Positions 51,817 to 60,859 of a DNA stretch of 64,000 bases are shown piece by piece. The stretch is taken from contig NZ_CP092074.1 of the NCBI RefSeq assembly GCF_024138715.1, forward strand, positions 1,302,001-1,366,000, read 5' to 3'. How positions within the stretch are numbered: the first letter of the stretch is position 1; each line of letters starts with the position of its first letter. The position numbers and the translations under genes are program-made. This DNA comes from Emticicia sp. 21SJ11W-3. GTDB taxonomy: Bacteria > Bacteroidota > Bacteroidia > Cytophagales > Spirosomataceae. Under the pieces are notes generated by a model that did not search any database, was not told the origin of the DNA, and saw nothing but the letters and a program-made list of their open reading frames with translations.

Positions 51817-53355
51817 ATGAAAAAAATACATGTACCATTTTTAGTAATAGTAATATTGAGTCTGGTTGTTTCGTCTTGCAATAAAGATTTGGAAGAATCA
51901 TTGAAAGAGGCCTATATCCCGGCAAAATTAGATGAAAAAGGAGGAACCTGGAAAACTTATGTACTCGCCAGCGCTGATGAATTTCCGGTGGCAGAGCCAA
52001 AAGCGGCAGGTTCGGCAGAGTACCAGGCAGAAATAGCAAAACTGAAAACCACGGTTTCGACCATTACCCCGGAAAACAAAAAAGCAGTAGCTTACTGGGG
52101 TGCAGGTGCCGTGTATCGCTGGAACGAAATAGCTCGTGAGCTGGCAGCCAGATATAACCTTCCGCCTGCTTCAAATGCAGAGGGCAAGTATCCGGTTCCT
52201 GATGCTGCCAACCCATTGGCAGACCCTAAGTTTCCGTTTGCCAATCCGCCATATACAGCCCGTGCACTAGCTTATTTAAGTGTAGCGCAGTATGACGCAC
52301 TGGTGGCCGCGTGGAACTACAAGTTTAAGTATAACCGCAAGGCTCCTTCAAAAACAGATGCTACTGTTTCTGCTTTGTTGCCGGTTTCTGATTTACCGTC
52401 TTACCCGTCTGAAGATGCAGTTGTGGCTGCGGCCTCATATACCATATTGGTGGCGATGTTCCCCGGCGAGGTGCCTTTGTTGGATGCCAAGCTAGCCGAA
52501 GCCAAAAATGCCCGTATCTGGGGTGGTATGAACGTTGATTCTGATATTTCGGCAGGCGATGCCCTGGGCAAAGCCGTAGCTGCCAAAGTAATGGGTCGCG
52601 CAAAAACAGACGGCATGGGTGCCGCCAATAATCAGACAGTCAATGCTGCTGCAATTGCCAATGCCAAAGCACAAGGCTTGAAGTCGGAGTGGTTAAGCCA
52701 GGAGATTCCTGCCCGCCCGCCAATGTTGCCTAACTATGGTACCGTACAGACCTGGAATTTTGATAAAACAGCTATGCTGGCCATGCGCCCAAGCCCTCCG
52801 CCAGCATTAGATAGTGACGAGTTTAAAAAAGACCTTGACGAGCTTAAGGCCATTGATAAAAATCAGACGCGTGAGCAGGCCCGTATTGCCAATTACTGGT
52901 CAGACGGTGCCGGCAGCTACACGCCTCCTGGTCACTGGCATCGTGCCGCTGCTAATCTCTGTTTCCAGAATAAGTTCAGTGAGTTGGCAACAGCCCGCAC
53001 GCTGGCATTGCTGGGTACTGCCGAGATGGATGCAGGTATTGCTTGCTGGGACGCCAAGAACTATTATTATTATCCGCGCCCTCAGCAATTCGGTATCAAA
53101 ACCTCTGTTGGTTTGCCCAATTTTCAGTCTTATACCTCGGGACACTCTACTTTTTCAGGTGCCGCCGCCACAGTATTGGGCTCTATCTTCCCGACGGAGG
53201 CTGAAAAGTTGAATGCGATGGCTCAGGAAGCATCCAATTCAAGGGTTTATGGACTGATTCATTATCGTTTCGACTGTGTTAAAGGTCTTGAACACGGTAA
53301 AAAAATTGGTCAGTATGCCATTGCCCGTGGAAAGGCCGATGGTTCTGGTTTATAA
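51817..53355 (+). CDS. Vanadium haloperoxidase-like PAP2-fold lipoprotein
   Basis: This 512-aa protein has a lipobox (LVVSSC, Cys21), so it is tethered to the envelope. The helical body ends in the complete PAP2/vanadium-haloperoxidase signature: Lys414-X6-Arg421-Pro (KNYYYYPRP), Ser441-Gly-His443 (YTSGHS), and Ser475-Arg476-X5-His482-X3-Asp486 (SRVYGLIHYRFD). In haloperoxidases these residues hold vanadate; in phosphatases they hold phosphate. The length and the N-terminal extension suit the bacterial vanadium-haloperoxidase branch rather than lipid phosphatases. It would oxidise halide with peroxide, or hydrolyse a phosphoester; the sequence alone does not decide. It is flanked on both sides by barrel genes. 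Confidence 0.8.
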   Translation: MKKIHVPFLVIVILSLVVSSCNKDLEESLKEAYIPAKLDEKGGTWKTYVLASADEFPVAEPKAAGSAEYQAEIAKLKTTVSTITPENKKAVAYWGAGAVYRWNEIARELAARYNLPPASNAEGKYPVPDAANPLADPKFPFANPPYTARALAYLSVAQYDALVAAWNYKFKYNRKAPSKTDATVSALLPVSDLPSYPSEDAVVAAASYTILVAMFPGEVPLLDAKLAEAKNARIWGGMNVDSDISAGDALGKAVAAKVMGRAKTDGMGAANNQTVNAAAIANAKAQGLKSEWLSQEIPARPPMLPNYGTVQTWNFDKTAMLAMRPSPPPALDSDEFKKDLDELKAIDKNQTREQARIANYWSDGAGSYTPPGHWHRAAANLCFQNKFSELATARTLALLGTAEMDAGIACWDAKNYYYYPRPQQFGIKTSVGLPNFQSYTSGHSTFSGAAATVLGSIFPTEAEKLNAMAQEASNSRVYGLIHYRFDCVKGLEHGKKIGQYAIARGKADGSGL

Positions 53356-53404
53356 AAACTAATGGTTTAATCAGCTTGCTTAAATTTATTCAAACGTATT
53401 TTCA

Positions 53405-54475
53405 ATGAAAAAAATATATTATTTTTTCTCACTAGCCATGCTTTTGGGATCAATCAAGGGGTTCTCGCAAGGTTGTATTGCCGTACGCCACATGGCATCG
53501 GCAACGGGTAACCCCAACAGCCCGGCCTCAATGATGAAAGGCGGCCAGTTTCAGTTTACGGCTTCATACAGATATTTGCATTCTTTCCGCCATTTTGTTG
53601 GTACCCAAGAGCAAAAAGAACGTATAGAAAACGGTACTCAGGTTATTAACACTTCTCATGCTTTTGATTTTGGCCTGAGTTACGCTGTTAATCCGCGTCT
53701 GAGCTTTTCATTGAATTTGCCTTATCTTGACAACGACCGTTCTTCTCTTTATGAACACTACGGCAACTCAATTGAAGCTAACCCGGAGCAGAAACGTTTT
53801 CATACGTATTCTAAAGGGGTGGGCGATATGCGTGTATCTGCTACCTACTGGTTGTTCAATCCGCTTACCCATCTGAAAGGTAATCTGGCTATAGGGGTGG
53901 GAGTCAAAGCTCCAACCGGTGATGCCAACGTTCAGGGAGACTTCCATAAACTGGATAAAAACAAAAAAGAATACATACAGCGCAAAGCCCTTGACCAATC
54001 AATGCAATTGGGCGATAGCGGCTGGGGATACAGCATTGAAATGCAGGGTTATCAGTCGGTATTCAAAAATGCCTCTGTTTACTACAATGGTTTTTATATG
54101 TTCAGCCCTAAAACCGTTAATGCGGCTACCGGCTTTTCTGTACCTGACCAGTTTGCAGGTCGTGCGGGTTTAAGCTATTCGGTTGCACCTAAAAAGGGTA
54201 TTTCATTAGCGTTGGGTGGCAGGGTAGAAGGCTTGCCTGCTATAGACCGCATTGGCAATAGTGAAGGCAGCCGCAGACCCGGATACATTATCTCTGTTGA
54301 GCCAAGTGTCATTATTAATACGCATCACCATTCGTTTATTTTCGGTGTTCCTTATGCGGTTGTTCGTAACAGAATAAAATCATGGAGCGACATGCAAGAC
54401 CCAACCGGTAAAAAGCACGGCGATGCAGCATTTGCAGACTACCTGATTACGGCAACTTACGCTTACAGGTTCTGA
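53405..54475 (+). CDS. Second outer-membrane beta-barrel protein
   Basis: This 356-aa exported protein has a signal peptide (1-22, ending GFSQ), then Cys24 and strands running to a terminal aromatic (ATYAYRF), the usual end of an outer-membrane barrel. It includes FDFGLSYAVNPRLSFSLNLPYLDND, GVGDMRVSATYWLF and SFIFGVPYAVVRNRI. A phenol-transport-family likeness (LPYL...GDxRVSATYW) is seen, as for many OM transporters. It follows the haloperoxidase-like gene by 49 bases and is 2 bases from the first AhpD-like gene, so it is certainly cotranscribed with that one. Confidence 0.72.
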   Translation: MKKIYYFFSLAMLLGSIKGFSQGCIAVRHMASATGNPNSPASMMKGGQFQFTASYRYLHSFRHFVGTQEQKERIENGTQVINTSHAFDFGLSYAVNPRLSFSLNLPYLDNDRSSLYEHYGNSIEANPEQKRFHTYSKGVGDMRVSATYWLFNPLTHLKGNLAIGVGVKAPTGDANVQGDFHKLDKNKKEYIQRKALDQSMQLGDSGWGYSIEMQGYQSVFKNASVYYNGFYMFSPKTVNAATGFSVPDQFAGRAGLSYSVAPKKGISLALGGRVEGLPAIDRIGNSEGSRRPGYIISVEPSVIINTHHHSFIFGVPYAVVRNRIKSWSDMQDPTGKKHGDAAFADYLITATYAYRF

Positions 54476-54477
54476 TT

Positions 54478-55020
54478 ATGGCACACATCAAATTGTTGAA
54501 TGAGGAGCTTCCGGGTATTTCCGGGCTTCTCAATCATAATCCGCGTACGGCCATACCCTTGTTAAACCTGGCTGAAACCCTTTTGAGGGGGCCGTCAACC
54601 TTAACAAGAGGCGAACGCGAATTGATTGCTTCTTATGTTTCGCACCTGAACAATTGCCATTTTTGCCATACTTCGCACGGAGCAGCGGCGGCAGCTCATT
54701 TAGGTTGTGATTTGAATATAATAGATGATATCAAACAAAATTTTGCCGAAACTGCTATTTCTCCAAAGCTGAGAGACTTGCTTAACATTGCTGCACAAGT
54801 GCAAAAAGGCGGCAGGCATGTAACAGAAAAGGAGATTGAAGTAGCCAGAAATGAAGGAGCAACCGACGAAGAGATTCATGATTCGGTACTGATTGCGGCA
54901 GCATTTTGTATGTTTAATCGCTATGTAGATGGCTTAGGCACGTGGGCGCCGAAAGAAAACGAAGCCTACCGTGAAATGGGACAGAGAATGGCCTTTGCCG
55001 GTTATAATCGTCCTCGCTAA
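54478..55020 (+). CDS. AhpD/CMD-like peroxidase-related protein (copy 1)
   Basis: This 180-aa carboxymuconolactone-decarboxylase-family protein is of the alkylhydroperoxidase D type. The redox motif is intact: NNCHFCHTSHGAAA, a CxxC with the proton-relay His four residues after the second Cys, preceded by RELIASYVSHL. A second half (LRDLLNIAAQVQKGGRHVTEKEIEVARNEGATDEEIHDSVLIAAAFCMFNRYVDGLG) is typical of the peroxidase-related branch. There is no signal peptide, so it works in the cytoplasm, probably as a disulfide/peroxide redox protein. It starts 2 bases after the barrel gene. It is closely similar to copy 3 at 63.0 kb. Confidence 0.88.
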   Translation: MAHIKLLNEELPGISGLLNHNPRTAIPLLNLAETLLRGPSTLTRGERELIASYVSHLNNCHFCHTSHGAAAAAHLGCDLNIIDDIKQNFAETAISPKLRDLLNIAAQVQKGGRHVTEKEIEVARNEGATDEEIHDSVLIAAAFCMFNRYVDGLGTWAPKENEAYREMGQRMAFAGYNRPR

Positions 55021-55118
55021 GAAAACAGGTTTAACCTGTCTGTTTTTCCCTGATTATTTATTGTACCACATCTGGCATCGGCTGCAAACAGCCGGTAAGC
55101 CTTGTTATTGCCTAAATT

Positions 55119-55679
55119 ATGCCTCATATATCACTTCCTGACCATCTGCCCGGTATTACAGGGCTTTTAGAGTATAGCCAGGATACCGCAGCGCCTATTC
55201 GTGAACTGACACAAATTTTGTTAAGAGGAGACAGTTCGCTGACCCAGGGCGAAAGAGAGTTAATAGCCACCATAGTATCGCACAATAATGAATGCCGGTT
55301 TTGTACGGCTGCTCATACTGCCGCTGCCGATTTGCTATTGGGTGAAACCGAAACCTGCGAATTGGTAAAACATGATTTAGAGAATGCTCCGGTGAGCGAT
55401 AAAATGAAGGCCTTACTAACCATTGCCAGAATGGTGCAGAAAAGCGGGAAGAGCGTCACCCCTGAAGCTATAGCCAATGCTAAAGCAAAAGGCGCAACCG
55501 ACATGGAAATACATGATACTGTGCTTATAGCTGCACTTTTTTGTTTGTATAACCGCTATGTTGACGGCCTGGCCAGTATAACGCCAGGCGACCCCTCATT
55601 TTATCAGTACTTAGGTGAAAGAATAGTGAACCACGGCTACACGCGTTTGCCGCAGGGCTATGACCACCTGAAGAAATAA
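55119..55679 (+). CDS. AhpD/CMD-like peroxidase-related protein (copy 2)
   Basis: This 186-aa homologue of copies 1 and 3 carries the active motif NECRFCTAAHTAAA (CxxCxxxH intact) and the common C-terminal half with MEIHDTVLIAALFCLYNRYVDGLA. It is more divergent than the other two (LASITP where they read LGTWAP). A short palindrome (55025-55039) lies in the 98-base gap behind copy 1. It is cytoplasmic and probably redox-active by family. Its start is 98 bases after copy 1, still within the same run. Confidence 0.87.
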   Translation: MPHISLPDHLPGITGLLEYSQDTAAPIRELTQILLRGDSSLTQGERELIATIVSHNNECRFCTAAHTAAADLLLGETETCELVKHDLENAPVSDKMKALLTIARMVQKSGKSVTPEAIANAKAKGATDMEIHDTVLIAALFCLYNRYVDGLASITPGDPSFYQYLGERIVNHGYTRLPQGYDHLKK

Positions 55680-55729
55680 GAATGATGAGGATTAATTAAT
55701 CTAATCCTATATTTTAACCGAGCTTTAGA

Positions 55730-58495
55730 ATGAAAAATATTTTTACCTGTATAATCTCCTTATTGTTGTTTTCAGCAGGAGCTTTCGCCCAGAAAAGTGT
55801 CATCAAGGGCAAAGTGACTGATGCTGAAAATCAAAAACCTCTGATAGGTGTTTCGGTTTTTCTGAAAGGAAAAGTTTCAGGAACCATCACTAATGCCGAA
55901 GGAAATTTTGAACTGAATGCCTCTCTTCCGGCCACATTGGTAATTTCAATGGTGGGCTATGAGCGCCAGGAAATTGCGGTGGCCAGCGAAACCACATTGA
56001 GTATCTCATTGAAAACCGCGTCTGAAGACCTGAATCAGGTGGTTGTTTCTGCTTCCAGAATTGAAGAAAGCATTTTGAAGTCGCCGGTGAGTATTGAAAA
56101 GATGGACTCAAGAGGTATCCAACAATCTCCGGCAGCCAACTTCTACGATGCTTTGCTCAACATGAAATCGTTAGATATTGTTACCAGTGGCCTTACCTAC
56201 AAGCAAATCAACACCAGAGGGTTTAATACCACGGGTAACAGCCGCTTTTTGCAATTGGTAGACGGCGTTGATAACCAGTCAGCTGGGTTGGGTTTTGCCA
56301 TGGGTAATCTGCATGGCCCCAACGATATTGATATAGAAAGCGTTGAGCTGATTCCGGGAGCTGCCTCAGCTTTGTATGGCCCGATTGCATTCAACGGAAT
56401 GTTGCAGATGCGCACAAAAAATCCATTTGATTATCAGGGGCTAAGCGCGCAAACCAAAGTAGGCGTAAACCATTTGAATGACGGCACAGGCCTGGGGGCA
56501 AAACCATATTATGACCTGGCCGTGCGATATGCCAAAGCATTTAAAAACAAATTTGCTTTCAAGGCAAATGTCGCTTACCTCAGAGGCACCGACTGGTATG
56601 CGAATGATTATACAGATATAGACCCCAACACGCCTTTAGCTAACCGTGGGCCGAATAACCCGGGCAAAAATGCCTTGAATATTTACGGCGACGAGGTTGC
56701 ACAGACAATTGATAAAATAGGGCGGGTGTCAAGAACGGGTTATGAAGAAAAAGACCTGGCCCAGTATGGTGTATATAGCCTGAAGTTAAACGGAGCATTG
56801 CATTACCGTATTACAGATAATCTGGAAGCCATCTATCAGGCAAATTTTAGTCAGGGTATTGCACAGTACACCGGTAGCAGCCGTTTTGTAATTAATAATT
56901 TTTATCTGATGCAGCATCGCCTTGAATTGAAAGGCAGCAATTTTTATGTGAGAGCTTATTCAAATCAGGAAGATTCGCAGGATTCTTACAACAGCCGTTC
57001 TTTAGGGCAGCTCATTAACCGTATGTGGGTAAAAGACCTGAATGGTAACACGGTTGCTCCGGCTCAGGCTGATGCCACCTGGTTTCAGCGTTATTCGGCG
57101 GCTTATAACGGAAACGTCAATGGAGTTTCTGCGCAAAACCATTCTGCCGCCCGGGCATTTGCCGACCAGGGAAGGCTACTACCCGGAACTGCCGCATTTG
57201 ATGCTGCCAGAGACCAGCTGATTCATACCCAGGGCTTAAGCGGAGCAGGTATTTTCAGCCGTTGTGGTTTAAAACACATGGAAGGCATGTACGATTTCAG
57301 TGAATTACTGAAAGTAGTAAGCATTCAGGTAGGTGCCAACTACAGAAGATATTATCTGGATACTCAGGGAACCTTATTTGATGACAAAGGCAAGAACCTC
57401 ACAAACGACGAGTTTGGTGCGTTTATTCAGGCTTCAAAGTTATTGGTAAATAATAAACTGAAAATTACACTGTCAGGTCGTTACGACAAAAACGAGAACT
57501 TTGATGGCCGTATAACACCAAGGGCTTCGGCAGTATTTTCACCAAACGACAACAATCATTTCAGAGCTTCCTATCAGACAGGTTTCCGCAACCCGGTTAT
57601 CGGCGACCAGTATATTAAGCTGAACGTCGGGCCAATCATTATTCTGGGCGGTGCACCAGTTAATTCTGTTGGCATGAACGCCTATGAAAACTCTTTCACG
57701 GCGGCATCAGTAGGGGCTTTTGCCAGCGCGGCGGGTGCTCAGCTTGGGCAGGGTGTTCCATTCCCGACCGCTATTGCCAACAACAAAGACAAACTGGTGA
57801 AATCGAACGTGCCATACATCCAGCCAGAGAAAGTTCAGAGCTTTGAGGTGGGTTATAAAGGAGTTTTCAGTCAGAAAATACTGTTTGATATCAATTATTA
57901 CTACAGTCAATACAAAGACTTCATCATTAATACGGTGGTTATCCGCCCTGATAATAATGTGCTGTTACCAGACGGCTCTATTAACCCTGCTGCAGCAGGT
58001 GATATTCTGGGAGGCAAAACACAGGCGTTTCAACTTTATACCAATGCCGCCGATAAGGTGTCTATTCAAGGTGTAAGTGCAGGTTTGTCTTATTTGTTTC
58101 CTAAAAACTACCGCCTGAATACGAACGTAACCTGGATTGACTTCAACCTGATGGATGCTAACCCGAGTAATATTCCTGCCTTTAATACACCAACCTGGAA
58201 AACCAACGTGGTGTTCGGTAATCCAAAACTGACAGACAAATTCGGCTTTAACGTGGCATGGCACTGGCAAAGTGCTTTTGACTGGTACGGTACCTTTACG
58301 ACGATGTGTCCGGGCAAAATCAATGCTTATAGCTTGCTCGATGCGCAGGTGAGCTACAAACTGCCTGCCATCAAATCGGTTATCAAGCTGGGTGCTTCAA
58401 ATCTTACTAACCAATACATTGTGCAGGCTTATGGCTCTCCGGCCGTTGGCGGGTTGTATTATGTTAGTCTGAATTTTGATGAATTAATGCGATAA
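55730..58495 (+). CDS. TonB-dependent receptor with carboxypeptidase-regulatory-like domain
   Basis: This 921-aa outer-membrane gated channel has a signal peptide (1-20, ending AFAQ). A CarboxypepD_reg-like domain (about 22-105; VIKGKVTDAENQKPLIGVSVFLKG) is followed by the plug (about 125-230; GFNTTGNSRFLQLVDGVDNQS, IESVELIPGAASALYGPIAFNGMLQM) and a barrel to the end. It lacks a neighbouring SusD lipoprotein, so it is a stand-alone receptor rather than a glycan-uptake pair. TonB-driven import of a scarce small molecule is expected; siderophore, vitamin, metal and aromatic ligands all remain possible. It lies 50 bases after copy 2 of the AhpD-like gene. Confidence 0.9.
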   Translation: MKNIFTCIISLLLFSAGAFAQKSVIKGKVTDAENQKPLIGVSVFLKGKVSGTITNAEGNFELNASLPATLVISMVGYERQEIAVASETTLSISLKTASEDLNQVVVSASRIEESILKSPVSIEKMDSRGIQQSPAANFYDALLNMKSLDIVTSGLTYKQINTRGFNTTGNSRFLQLVDGVDNQSAGLGFAMGNLHGPNDIDIESVELIPGAASALYGPIAFNGMLQMRTKNPFDYQGLSAQTKVGVNHLNDGTGLGAKPYYDLAVRYAKAFKNKFAFKANVAYLRGTDWYANDYTDIDPNTPLANRGPNNPGKNALNIYGDEVAQTIDKIGRVSRTGYEEKDLAQYGVYSLKLNGALHYRITDNLEAIYQANFSQGIAQYTGSSRFVINNFYLMQHRLELKGSNFYVRAYSNQEDSQDSYNSRSLGQLINRMWVKDLNGNTVAPAQADATWFQRYSAAYNGNVNGVSAQNHSAARAFADQGRLLPGTAAFDAARDQLIHTQGLSGAGIFSRCGLKHMEGMYDFSELLKVVSIQVGANYRRYYLDTQGTLFDDKGKNLTNDEFGAFIQASKLLVNNKLKITLSGRYDKNENFDGRITPRASAVFSPNDNNHFRASYQTGFRNPVIGDQYIKLNVGPIIILGGAPVNSVGMNAYENSFTAASVGAFASAAGAQLGQGVPFPTAIANNKDKLVKSNVPYIQPEKVQSFEVGYKGVFSQKILFDINYYYSQYKDFIINTVVIRPDNNVLLPDGSINPAAAGDILGGKTQAFQLYTNAADKVSIQGVSAGLSYLFPKNYRLNTNVTWIDFNLMDANPSNIPAFNTPTWKTNVVFGNPKLTDKFGFNVAWHWQSAFDWYGTFTTMCPGKINAYSLLDAQVSYKLPAIKSVIKLGASNLTNQYIVQAYGSPAVGGLYYVSLNFDELMR

Positions 58496-58565
58496 AATTG
58501 ATAAAAGGGGTAAAAACAACTTTTGCTTAATTACCTCTTTATAGCAATACTTAAATTTTACCAAC

Positions 58566-60824
58566 ATGAAACTTTTTGAATTAGTATCAGGAAGAGCTAA
58601 ATATTGGATTTTGCTGGTATCGGGCTTGATGGTTTTTGCCTGCAGTAGTGATAAGAGTGAAGAAATGGTTAAAATACTGGCGAAGATTCATCAGGAAAGT
58701 TTTAAAAGAACGAATCCTTTTTCGCCAAAGGCAGAAATTGCCTTTTATGATTCGATGAGTACACTGGCTCAGGGGAATCCATACAAAAGCTTTATTACAG
58801 ATTTTTATAAGGCAAATGCCTATCTGAAAAACGGTGAAGAAACAAAAGCGGTAACCTTATTGGAAACCATATTGCCTATGGCTTTAACAAAGTTTCAGGG
58901 TAATGCCGAAAGAACCCTGACCAGCCTGGGAATTGCCAGTTTGCGACTGGCCGAACGCCAGAATTGTGTGAATAATCATACGGCAGAATCGTGCGTGATA
59001 CCCATAATTAATACAGGTATCCATAAAATAAAAGGCGGGTCTCGCAGAGCCATAGAGGTTTATGAGACAATTCTTTCAAGAAACCCTTCTGATTATGAAG
59101 CACAGTGGCTACTAAACATAGCCTACATGACCATAGGTGAATATCCGGCTAAAGTACCGGCTCAATATCTGATTCCTGATTTAGATAAAGACAAGTCAGG
59201 CTATGATTTGAATCCTTTTACTGATGTAGCTCCGGGCCTCAACCTGAATTTAAAAAACAAAGCAGGTGGAACTATCCTGGAGGATTTCGATAATGACGGA
59301 TATCTGGATATAGTAATTTCAGACCTGGGGCTTGATGGTTCAATGCATTATTTTAAAAACAATGCAAACAACACTTTTAGCGATGTGTCGGAGAAGTCGG
59401 GCCTGTCGAGATTTAAAGGTGGGCTGAACATTATGCAAACCGATTATAACAATGATGGATTCATCGACATTTTTGTTTTAAGAGGGGCCTGGATGCCCGA
59501 CCCGTTTGGTAAACAGCCTAATTCGTTATTAAAGAATAATGGAAATGGAACTTTTACTGATGTGACGATTGACAGCGGCTTGTATTCGTTGCACCCAACA
59601 CAGGCCGGGGTATGGAGAGATTTTAATAATGATGGCTGGCTGGATTTATTCATTGGCAACGAAACCGCCAATATGGGCGAAATGCACGGTTGCGAGCTGT
59701 ATATAAATAATAAAAACGGCACTTTTACCGATATAACCATTGACGCCGGCTGCGACCTGAATCTGTTTATTAAAGGCGTAACCGCAGGCGACTACGACAA
59801 TGATGGCTGGCAGGACATATTTATTTCAACCCATCAGGAAACCAAAGTGCTTTTAAAGAATAAAGGAGTGCAAAAGAATGGAAAACTAAAATTTGAAGAT
59901 GTTACGCAGGCTTCCGGTTTGAGTGAGCTAAGAAATTTTACGTTCCCGACCTGGTTCTGGGATTACGATAACGACGGCTGGCTTGATATATTCGTTTGCG
60001 GATACCAGGCCGACCACTCAATGGCTTATTCAGTAGCTACTGATGCGTTGGGCATACCTAACCGCGGAAGTAAAATGTATCTTTTCAAAAACAACCATGA
60101 TGGCACTTTCAGGGATGTATCGGTTGAAGCGGGCATCAGCCATAGCATATTTGCGATGGGGTCTAATTTCGGAGATATAGATAATGACGGATACCCGGAT
60201 ATGTATCTCGGTACCGGAAATCCTGATTACCAGTCGTTAGTTCCTAATAAGCTTTTCAGAAACATCGGAGGTAAAAAATTTGCTGATGCCACCATTTCAG
60301 CGCGTGTGGGTAATCTGCAAAAAGGGCACGGTGTGGGTATCTCTGATTTAGATAATGACGGCGACCAGGACATTTTTATTGAAGTGGGTGGGGCTTATCC
60401 CGGTGACTCCTACAATAATTCATTGTATCTGAACCCCGGTCAGAATAATAACCGCTGGATTAAACTCATACTGGAAGGCAAAAGAAGTAACCGTTTAGGA
60501 ATCGGTGCCAGAATAAAAGTTACGTTCAAAGAAAATGGAATAAGCAGGTCTGTTTATCAGGACCTGAGCTCAGGGGGAAGTTTTGGTTCATCATCTCTCA
60601 GAAGAGAGATAGGCATCGGAGAGGCCAACATAATTGATGAAATTTCGATCATCTGGCCGGGTTCTGGCACAAAGCAGGTTTTCAGAAATATAAAGCCAAA
60701 TCAACTGCTTAAAATTACCGAGGGAAACAATAAACCCAAAGAAATTAACATTAAAACCCTTAATTTTGGAGGAGATAATAAAAATATTCCCATTTGTATT
60801 ACACCTGCCGTTAAAGCCATTTAG
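58566..60824 (+). CDS. CRTAC1-type VCBS/FG-GAP repeat lipoprotein with ASPIC/UnbV domain
   Basis: This 752-aa protein has a lipobox (GLMVFAC, Cys26), an N-terminal helical TPR-like part (about 40-210), and seven FG-GAP/VCBS calcium loops of the form DxDNDGxxD (for example DFDNDGYLD, DYNNDGFID, DIDNDGYPD). A C-terminal ASPIC/UnbV domain (about 650-725; NRLGIGARIKVTF...QDLSSGGSFGSSS...IWPGSGTKQVF) follows. This is the CRTAC1 architecture. Such surface propellers bind partners or ligands and have no known enzyme activity. In Bacteroidota they are often seen near haloperoxidase-like genes, to my recollection. It is 70 bases downstream of the TonB receptor. Confidence 0.88.
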   Translation: MKLFELVSGRAKYWILLVSGLMVFACSSDKSEEMVKILAKIHQESFKRTNPFSPKAEIAFYDSMSTLAQGNPYKSFITDFYKANAYLKNGEETKAVTLLETILPMALTKFQGNAERTLTSLGIASLRLAERQNCVNNHTAESCVIPIINTGIHKIKGGSRRAIEVYETILSRNPSDYEAQWLLNIAYMTIGEYPAKVPAQYLIPDLDKDKSGYDLNPFTDVAPGLNLNLKNKAGGTILEDFDNDGYLDIVISDLGLDGSMHYFKNNANNTFSDVSEKSGLSRFKGGLNIMQTDYNNDGFIDIFVLRGAWMPDPFGKQPNSLLKNNGNGTFTDVTIDSGLYSLHPTQAGVWRDFNNDGWLDLFIGNETANMGEMHGCELYINNKNGTFTDITIDAGCDLNLFIKGVTAGDYDNDGWQDIFISTHQETKVLLKNKGVQKNGKLKFEDVTQASGLSELRNFTFPTWFWDYDNDGWLDIFVCGYQADHSMAYSVATDALGIPNRGSKMYLFKNNHDGTFRDVSVEAGISHSIFAMGSNFGDIDNDGYPDMYLGTGNPDYQSLVPNKLFRNIGGKKFADATISARVGNLQKGHGVGISDLDNDGDQDIFIEVGGAYPGDSYNNSLYLNPGQNNNRWIKLILEGKRSNRLGIGARIKVTFKENGISRSVYQDLSSGGSFGSSSLRREIGIGEANIIDEISIIWPGSGTKQVFRNIKPNQLLKITEGNNKPKEINIKTLNFGGDNKNIPICITPAVKAI

Positions 60825-60859
60825 CGCCTTAATGGCAGGATTCAAAGATTTAAAGACTG

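Noticed and set aside
55025-55039. ACAGGT-TTA-ACCTGT palindrome after the first AhpD-like gene as an operon-breaking terminator
   Set aside because: A 6-bp stem with a 3-base loop is weak and its T-run is interrupted. It is more likely to reduce than to end transcription, so the operon was not split here.
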